Below, piece after piece: positions 57,646-64,000 of a stretch of 64,000 bases of DNA (position 1 is its first letter; the number at the start of each line of letters is the position of its first letter). Made by a program: the position numbers and the translations under genes. This stretch comes from Notospermus geniculatus. Taxonomy: Eukaryota > Nemertea > Pilidiophora > Heteronemertea > Lineidae. Location: the NCBI GenBank assembly GCA_002633025.1, contig NMRB01000014.1:681584-745583 (forward strand). The letters are read 5' to 3'. The notes under the pieces were generated by a model. That model did no database searches. It had not been told where the DNA came from and worked only from the letters and a program-made list of their open reading frames with translations.

Positions 57646-57788
57646 AGGTTTCGAAACCAAACGATAAACGTAAACGTTAACGACAACTTTATTTTTGTAC
57701 CGAAAATGCAATGCAAAATCTGATTAATGTGTAGTATGAAAAATAACGTTGTCGTAAAGTTTTGGTTTATCGTTTGATTTCGAAACCT
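57646..57788. mobile_element. foldback MITE, AGGTTTCGAAA family, copy 2
   Basis: The ends aggtttcgaaaccaaacg and cgtttgatttcgaaacct form a 24-bp inverted repeat with one mismatch. The interior, including gtaccgaaaatgcaatgc, is the reverse complement of the copy at 964-1107. Confidence 0.92.
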
Positions 57789-60097
57789 CCACATTAATAA
57801 ATGGAGACGAACATGATTCAAGAGTGGCAACAGTTGAATCAAAACCACACTTGCCCTGGCGGCAATTTCTACAACTACTTTCATCACTTTAAAATCGTTC
57901 GGATATCCCTCAACGTAATCGTCATTTATTTCAAAGTCTTCAAAGACAGTCGGCGTAGTTTAGAATTAGAATTCTGAGGAAGCTTCCGCCTCCAGCACAA
58001 ATAACGTAAAAGTAAATCCACAATCATGAAGTGATTCCCAAGTAGCAAAAACCGCCTTCTCAGTGATGTTTCATTTATCCATTGAGTAGTCAGAGAGCAT
58101 ATCATGTTTAACAACATCACGAGAAAGCTTTGGGATTTTTGCTGAGATTAAGGCTATCGTGATAAGCCTACTAGAGGGAATGCGCTATTGGGAGGAAGCC
58201 GGCTGTCATCAGTGCTTTGACTGCAGCAGTGGAATAGATTATTGGATCTTGACATGATGCGTCCAAATGAAGCTTCGAGACACTTACAACCAGTGAAGAA
58301 TAATCGTTGTCGGCACGTGAGCTGACGTGACTGGCTTCCCAATTAATATTTCAATTCTATTTCAGTCACACCCCAGTCGCTATATAATCAGGGTCATGCA
58401 ACAAAAACATGCCTAGAGATAGCGATATCATCAGTCATTAATTAATGAGTGGTAATTAGGGGGTGATAGGCGTCTATGCGTATATGTCGACCGGCGAACA
58501 GCCATCAGTGTTACAATCTGTCTTTTGCTGAATAGGTAAGTTAATCTCAAGTTCTACCGAATGCTCTGGCCTGTTTGGGCCACCAAAGCCTTGTCCCATT
58601 CTTCTAAGGTCAATTAATACGTGTAGAGTCCATACCGAGCCGTCGCCCAATTCGAGCTTTTGGCCGCTTGTAAAAATTTCTTAACACGGTATCAAAGATG
58701 GTGGAAAGACATAGACATAAACAAGCTAACGGCAAAACGGTTTTTTGGCATCCGAGGGCATTGTGAATATCAGTCAGCGCCACCATTGATGGCCAGAGGA
58801 ACCAGGCTTGCATAAAAGCGGCACCCATACATACATACATGATCGATGTACACCGTTTATCCCCAGTGCTCGCGAGTGCAGGCCTACACACCGGTCAATG
58901 CTCGACAAGACTGTTTGAATCTATGTACATGTATTTGAATGATCTAACTGTTGCTACACATAAAAGAATGAGTTGAAGTAGGCTTATTGTACCTGATGAA
59001 GAGTTAGTAATGGTATCACAGCGCGTCGAACTTACTTTTCAAGTGATGAAAAGATGGCGGACATTTTACTGAAGCGTAGCCGTAGTGTGCCGCTGAGATC
59101 ATGTGATTCAATATGACCAATCAGAAGGCGGCCTAAAAAATAACGTCGAAAATTTCACAAAAAAATCGCACAAAAAAACCTCGAAGCCGGTGAAATAATT
59201 CATTTTTTTTATTCGGGACACGCTTTGACCCCAAATGAAAAGGCAACCTCACGATAATGTGACATCTAGTTGTGGTGAATGGCACTACATGAAACGCGAC
59301 CTCTGGCGACAGTCAGGGAATTAATCTGCTACATCGCAGGGGTTTGGTTGGCCATAACACACATCTTACGGCAGCGAGGTGAACCAGCTCCAGAAGATTT
59401 GAGACGTTATCCCTCATCAATCCCAAATTCATCTGATTTTGAGACGGCACCGGGTCGGGTCTCACATTCCTCTTAAGCCTCGGTATACACTAAGTATTCT
59501 CTCGGTGTTTAAAACCTAATCCGCTCAAACTGTCTTTGGTTTCTCTTCCATCCTTCACATCGCTTCTAATCTCTTGGCGAATTAAACGGCTTCTGAAAGC
59601 ACGTCTCCAGGCACAGATGACAAGTTTGACAGCGCCAAATTATGATGCGACAGTCTCCACTTAGAACGTCAATCCTGCCTGGAGATATCAACTTCGTCTT
59701 CAGCTATAGCTTTTAATATCTCGGCATATGTCCCTTTAATCATATTACAAAATATAATCAATATTTGTTGAAAGAGGACGATGTATTGACTAATAACACT
59801 CATGGTAAGATTTTTTCTCGTAACCCAAGTGGAAGCGTACACAAGGGATGAGGGCGACGTGAAAAATATGAACTCGAGGGGTATTCCTGACACCAGTGTA
59901 TAAATCTTTGCAAATGTGAGTGTTCACCAGTCTTCAGAGCGTTATTTTCAAGGTCAGAGCGAGTGATGTCAAGTATGAAGGGTATATCCCTGAGAGTTAT
60001 AGTAGCCTGTCATCTTTTGCAACAATTCTGTCTACTTGTCTAACTTGTACCTTGAAGGGTGTCTGTAGGCAAAAGACTTCGGCAGCAATGAGGAAAG
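57789..60097. other. unannotated non-coding stretch
   Basis: No gene or repeat family was recognised. A tatataa word lies at about 58380. Confidence 0.4.
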
Positions 60098-60716
60098 TTA
60101 AAGGTGCTCTAGTTCGAATTGTAAACATTATGGTGTGCCACCTATTGTCAACTTCTGGTACTAACAAATCAAATCAACTCGAATTAAATCTCGCCTTTCA
60201 CAACTTTTTGTTTGTTTTTGAGCGTAAAATCATAAATATATTTCAGTTACAAGAATATTTATCAAGATAGATATAAAAATAGATACATGTAACATTAATG
60301 TTTTGGTTAGACTGGTACCCTGTCTTTATAGATGGCTGACGTCATTGGTTTTCCGTCTTGTTTAGTTTAACACTTATTTATGTTCATTCATTTCATATAT
60401 TGTATCTATCTTTCAAGGGGGCCCAAACGGAAGCGATCGTCTGATCTTGTTTGGGCTCCTGACCTTACTTTCTGTATTCAGTTTCTTGTATTTTCTTTTT
60501 TTGTTGGTCAAATAAAACATCATATCATCATATCATATAGATGGCTGAAAATATATAGTGCAGTAGAGCGTAGCGCCACGTAGCGGAACGACAAGGAACT
60601 AGTCTATGTTTTGGTATACACTGTGCTGACACCTGTCCGAGGAAAAATAACTATTATAATCGACCATGTAAATAAACAAACCGTAATGTTTACAATTCGA
60701 ACTAGAGCACCTTTAA
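60098..60716. mobile_element. TTAA-bounded element, AGGTGCTCTAGTTCGAATTG ends
   Basis: TTAA at 60098-60101 and 60713-60716. The inverted ends are about 32 bp (aggtgctctagttcgaattg, then taaacatta). The internal tgccacctattgtc and gaccatgtaaataaacaaac link it to 3851-4097. A LINE-like insertion (60340-60535) interrupts it; without that it would be about 410 bp. No transposase frame was seen. Confidence 0.88.
60340..60535 (+). mobile_element. 5'-truncated CR1-like LINE tail with 13-bp target duplication
   Basis: tatagatggctga occurs at 60327-60339 and again at 60536-60548, bracketing 196 bp. The insert contains a hairpin-forming block (gggcccaaacggaagcgatc ... gtttgggctcctgacc), then a T-rich stretch and a tail of catcatat repeats. 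Such a hairpin followed by a short repeated tail resembles the 3' ends of CR1-type LINEs in invertebrates. The target duplication shows retrotransposition-like insertion. The family name is from memory of the pattern. Confidence 0.72.
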
Positions 60717-60856
60717 TGTCGATGTCAAGGCCAAAGGACTGCTTGCACTATATACAATACACCGCCCACGATCAAAAACACTGGCTGGCATCATGATTTG
60801 AAGAAAAAAACTAAGATGTGAACTTTGAATTTTCTTCAATAACATATTACTTCACC

Positions 60857-60878
60857 CTTGGAGGAAAATTCCTCCAAG
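60857..60878. repeat. 22-bp palindrome, CTTGGAGGAA arms
   Basis: Perfect ten-base arms with a two-base centre. Confidence 0.8.
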
Positions 60879-61298
60879 CTCCACCATTGCATCACAATAC
60901 TGTGTCGAAGAGAGAGCATCATCGAGTGATCTTTTTTACGAAATCACGAATAGACATGAATTCCTCTGACATGGCGCACGTTCTACGCCATGACAACTGA
61001 ATGCCAAATCTAAAATTTATTAGAGATACGTGTTTATCGCAAAAGAATCCATCTGTCTGATGGAAATATGTATCCAAAGCGATATTTCACTTTCCATAAA
61101 GTGATAGGTTCTGTAGCTTCCATTGAATCATCAGTTGAACTCAGAGCAATATCGTAAGGTGTCATATTCTATAGTTAATGGATTGTTAGGCTAATTTCGG
61201 TGAATATTATTTCCATCAATGCACAAAGGTTTTTGCTCAGGGAACGTTTTTGGAGACAGGAGTGAATCGTTCCATTTCCTTTTAAACACGATTACTTC

Positions 61299-61460
61299 CT
61301 AGTTAATGATCTCAAATTCCACAGCAGGTAATAACCATGTTTTGCCTCCTTCTTCGTATTTTTCGGCATAAAAGAACCTCAAATCATAAATAGGCTTAAC
61401 CACGGATGCGTTACATTCCAAGAACCTGCATATCGTTATTCTCGCTCTGGCAACAGGCAT
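61299..61460 (-). other. candidate small ORF (53 aa) behind a TATA-like box
   Basis: On the minus strand, atataaaaagggc at about 61530-61517 is followed by an ATG in the context caccataatgcc at 61460. That ATG opens a 53-codon frame (MPVARARITICRFLECNASV at the start) ending in TAG. No signal peptide or domain is recognised. A frame of this size is expected by chance, so only the promoter context makes it worth listing. Confidence 0.12.
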
Positions 61461-63302
61461 TATGGTGTTCTAGAAAAAAAAGGGTAAAAATACCACATTC
61501 TGTTGGCTCATTCTCAGCCCTTTTTATATGTAAGCTACTGGTATCCAACAGCAACAGGTAGTTTCAGCCAAATTACTCCATGATGGTTCAGGAAAATAGC
61601 CTAAATGACATGGTTAGTAGAACAAATGTCTGATCGTGTTGACCTCCTTAGTTTTCGGCCTCTGCACGACCTCCACCTGGGTCGCTGACATGTTGTGCAG
61701 AAGTTAGGAGATTTTCCTTTTACATGGGGAACGCTGGTGCATTGCCTAAGGTTTTAACTGTACCAACAGCCCCAGACGCCAGCATCCCGCGGCACTACAG
61801 CCTCGTCCTCTTCCCTCATCTCGCCCAGATCACACGCCATCCCACAATGTCAGTCACAACATCAAAAACGATCAAATTACAGATGATAGGCAAATCAATC
61901 ACTTGTGATATCGATTTATCGGCTTCACAAAGGAAGCTGTGCTGATACTATTCTAATAAAGATGACAACTTATTGGTATTGAGCGCCTGGTATCGATTCC
62001 TATGTGTGAACGCTTGTCATCTATGATCGTCAGTTAGATTGAGACAGGCATCCATGGGAATCTGCAGAAACCACACCTGTTCTACCATGCTGTTAGTCTT
62101 TGTCTACATGGAACGTTACAACACACTGTTTTGCCGTTAAAATGGGGAATTTCTCTTAATTTGCCTCACTGAAACGTGGGAATCGTCTCCCCTGTTTCAG
62201 AAAAAATTGTTAAAACACTTTTTGCGAGGGGATCAGTAATTTGCTCACCAGCCCCGAAAATGACGTTGATATCTAGCCTACACGCGTTGTAACAACTCAT
62301 CATGCCAATAATTCTGCAATAATTCGAACCTCTCATCAGAACATCATCAGCTACGTTTTTTAGACCATACTGGGAATGTATCCAATTGTGCGCCGATCTT
62401 TCCTTTAATTAACACAAAGATATTGATCTTTGAGAGAAATAAGGTATAAATTGGCAGGTATAATTTTATAGATTTAGTGTAGAATCACCCGTCACCGACA
62501 TTATTAGCTCTAAGCTACATGATATTAGCTTCGTCAACGGCGATATTACTTTTTCACCAAATATCTGGGTTAAACGTGAAAATACCGAACCCAGACTCCA
62601 TGGTGTAGTCGGAGAGTTCGTATCGGTAGAAAAGCCGTGGCTGGAGATTGTTCGTTCAGAAAAGGCACACATGAAAGGTTGAGATGCTGCGAGGTCATAG
62701 TCCGCCACCAATTGGGAAAGATCCCGTTCTGGTGATCATGCAGCCTATGAAGATGCGAGCCACCCATGATTTTAAGGGAAAGACATCAGCACCTGCCATT
62801 TGACTTCTCGTCGACAAAGTCTCTCCAGACAGAAAAGGTAAACTTTGGTCAGCAGAAGCATAAGACCTTGTTTGGTAACCAAAGTGGCGTGTCAGTAATA
62901 TTTCTTTCTCTACAACTTCAAGGAAAGGTTTTGCTGGGGCGAAATACGTTACATCAGCGTCAAGAAAGCATTTGTATGGGACGGCAACTTAACTGTTCAA
63001 AGAGGGCAGTCAATTGCAAACAGATCGAGACTGACAGATTGCAGATAATAGACTAATACATCGACCCTGCCATTTCCACGCATGTCTGCAGTGACACGTT
63101 CATTACAACACACAGCAGGCCAGGTGTGTCTATAATGTGGCTGACAGCTAGGCTCATTGCTGCCTTAACTTCACCCGCCTACATTTTCTACCTACAGTGA
63201 AGGAAGCCAAGCTTCTGTTGAATAAAGATTGCTTGCCAATGAGGTAGCGGGTGTGGTTGAAGGTAGGAACCACTGATCGATGTGGATTACGTTGGTACTG
63301 AA

Positions 63303-63403
63303 GACTGGTTCCACTTTTTGCTGCTCCATTCCCGCGGTGCTACTGGCGTTCCGCGGCGCAGAACGGAGAGTAGCACCGCTGGAGTGAGACCAAGTAACCA
63401 GTC
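63303..63403. repeat. imperfect hairpin, GACTGGTT / AACCAGTC edges
   Basis: The outer edges gactggtt and aaccagtc and the inner gcggtgctact / agtagcaccgc pair. It is probably a small foldback element. Confidence 0.7.
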
Positions 63404-63467
63404 TATATAGGCCTTATCGCACCTAGCACATGGCCAATCAGCATAAATCAGCGAAGCGGAAAGGGCC

Positions 63468-64000
63468 CAACCATCAGCGCCCCCGCAGTACATTCACAAT
63501 GCATCGCCCTATGCATGGCGTGCATTTTTTGTCAACATTGGCCAATAAAAGTCACTTCCAAAAGCCTGATGTGCCCAAACTAACTAGCTACATGGGCGGC
63601 GGTATAAAGTGATTCAAGTGGATCAATTATTGACCACTGATCGTCTTCGCGATCGCCAGAAATCGATGATTAGTCCATGTAAACAACCCCAAAACATTAT
63701 CATATTATCGTGCAACCCCACGCTGATTGGTCAATAACTGACACGTGAGGGCCACCATGATGATAACATCATGACATGTGCTAATCTTTTGGAATTAACC
63801 ATCGATTTTTTGCGATCGCGAGAACGATCGGTAGTCAATATTTTATCGATTTGAATCACTTCATAACGCCTCCCACGTAGCTAGTTAGTTTTGGCACATC
63901 CGGCTTTTGGAAGTTGCTTTTATTGGCCATTGTTTACAAAAAATGCAGGCCATGCACAGGGCGATGCATTGTGAATGTACTGCGGGGGCGCTGATGGTTG
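63468..64000. mobile_element. large foldback, CAACCATCAGCGCCCCCGCA ends, cut by the window edge
   Basis: The last bases of the window (tgcgggggcgctgatggttg) are the exact reverse complement of 63468 onward. The arms extend about 215 bp with scattered mismatches (through tccaaaagcc, aactaactagctac and cgatcg words) around a centre of about 100 bp. The element may continue past the window. Confidence 0.93.

Larger units (their letters stand above)
60717..63302. other. unannotated non-coding stretch
   Basis: Apart from the small palindrome and the small frame listed separately, no gene or repeat was recognised. Confidence 0.4.

Noticed and set aside
1-64000. CRISPR array, prokaryotic operon, rRNA or phage
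   Set aside because: No spacer-repeat pattern with conserved short repeats, no packed genes and no rRNA sequence; the tandem arrays have no unique spacers.

Overview
This window reads as non-coding, repeat-rich DNA from a draft animal genome. Three N runs of 36 to 131 bases and five single Ns mark assembly joins. Open frames are short on both strands, there is no operon-like packing, and the sequence is AT-rich. Short foldback DNA transposons, minisatellites, a Tc1/mariner remnant and a probable LINE tail are all present. Frequent taggcctac-like and acatgtacatg-like words suggest a marine invertebrate, perhaps an echinoderm, hemichordate or similar animal, but that is a weak guess. I found no protein gene I can name apart from a transposase fragment.

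Layout. 1-9.2 kb holds inverted-repeat elements, including four palindromes packed into 4.53-5.05 kb, and an N gap at 7.8 kb. 9.22-16.28 kb is a direct tandem duplication of about 3 kb (copy A 9222-12244, copy B 12245-16283). Four transposons are present in only one copy each, so empty and filled sites can be compared directly. 18.7-20.8 kb and 42.5-43.8 kb are near-identical direct repeats separated by exactly one N; these look like unmerged allelic contig ends rather than real duplications. 21.8-26.8 kb has a second cluster of foldback elements, including three back to back at 22.52-23.00 kb. 30.68-31.40 kb is an internally deleted Tc1/mariner element with a transposase helix-turn-helix remnant. 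39.8-40.5 kb and 42.0-42.5 kb are minisatellites. 43.97-44.25 kb and 47.0-47.6 kb hold further palindromes. 60.1-60.7 kb is a TTAA-bounded element carrying a nested LINE tail with a 13-bp target duplication. The window ends in a 533-bp foldback that reaches the last base.

The quietest parts are 33-37 kb and 50.6-57 kb. The only gene-like signals are here: a minus-strand frame at 36.0-36.3 kb that looks like a small secreted, dibasic-cleaved peptide precursor behind a TATA box, and a plus-strand promoter-like block at 36.95-37.17 kb with two inverted CCAAT boxes, a TATA box and a GTAAGT donor. They point away from each other and could be a divergent promoter pair.

The most unusual signal is a pair of ultra-short palindromic insertions (28 and 37 bp, CAAAAATAGAT ends) that appear to make 7-bp target duplications. 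The 28-bp one is shown by an empty site in the sister copy. Also notable are several foldback families that share terminal sequences while having unrelated cores, and TTAA-bounded elements that carry forkhead-like or CACGTG motifs. All calls were made by eye.
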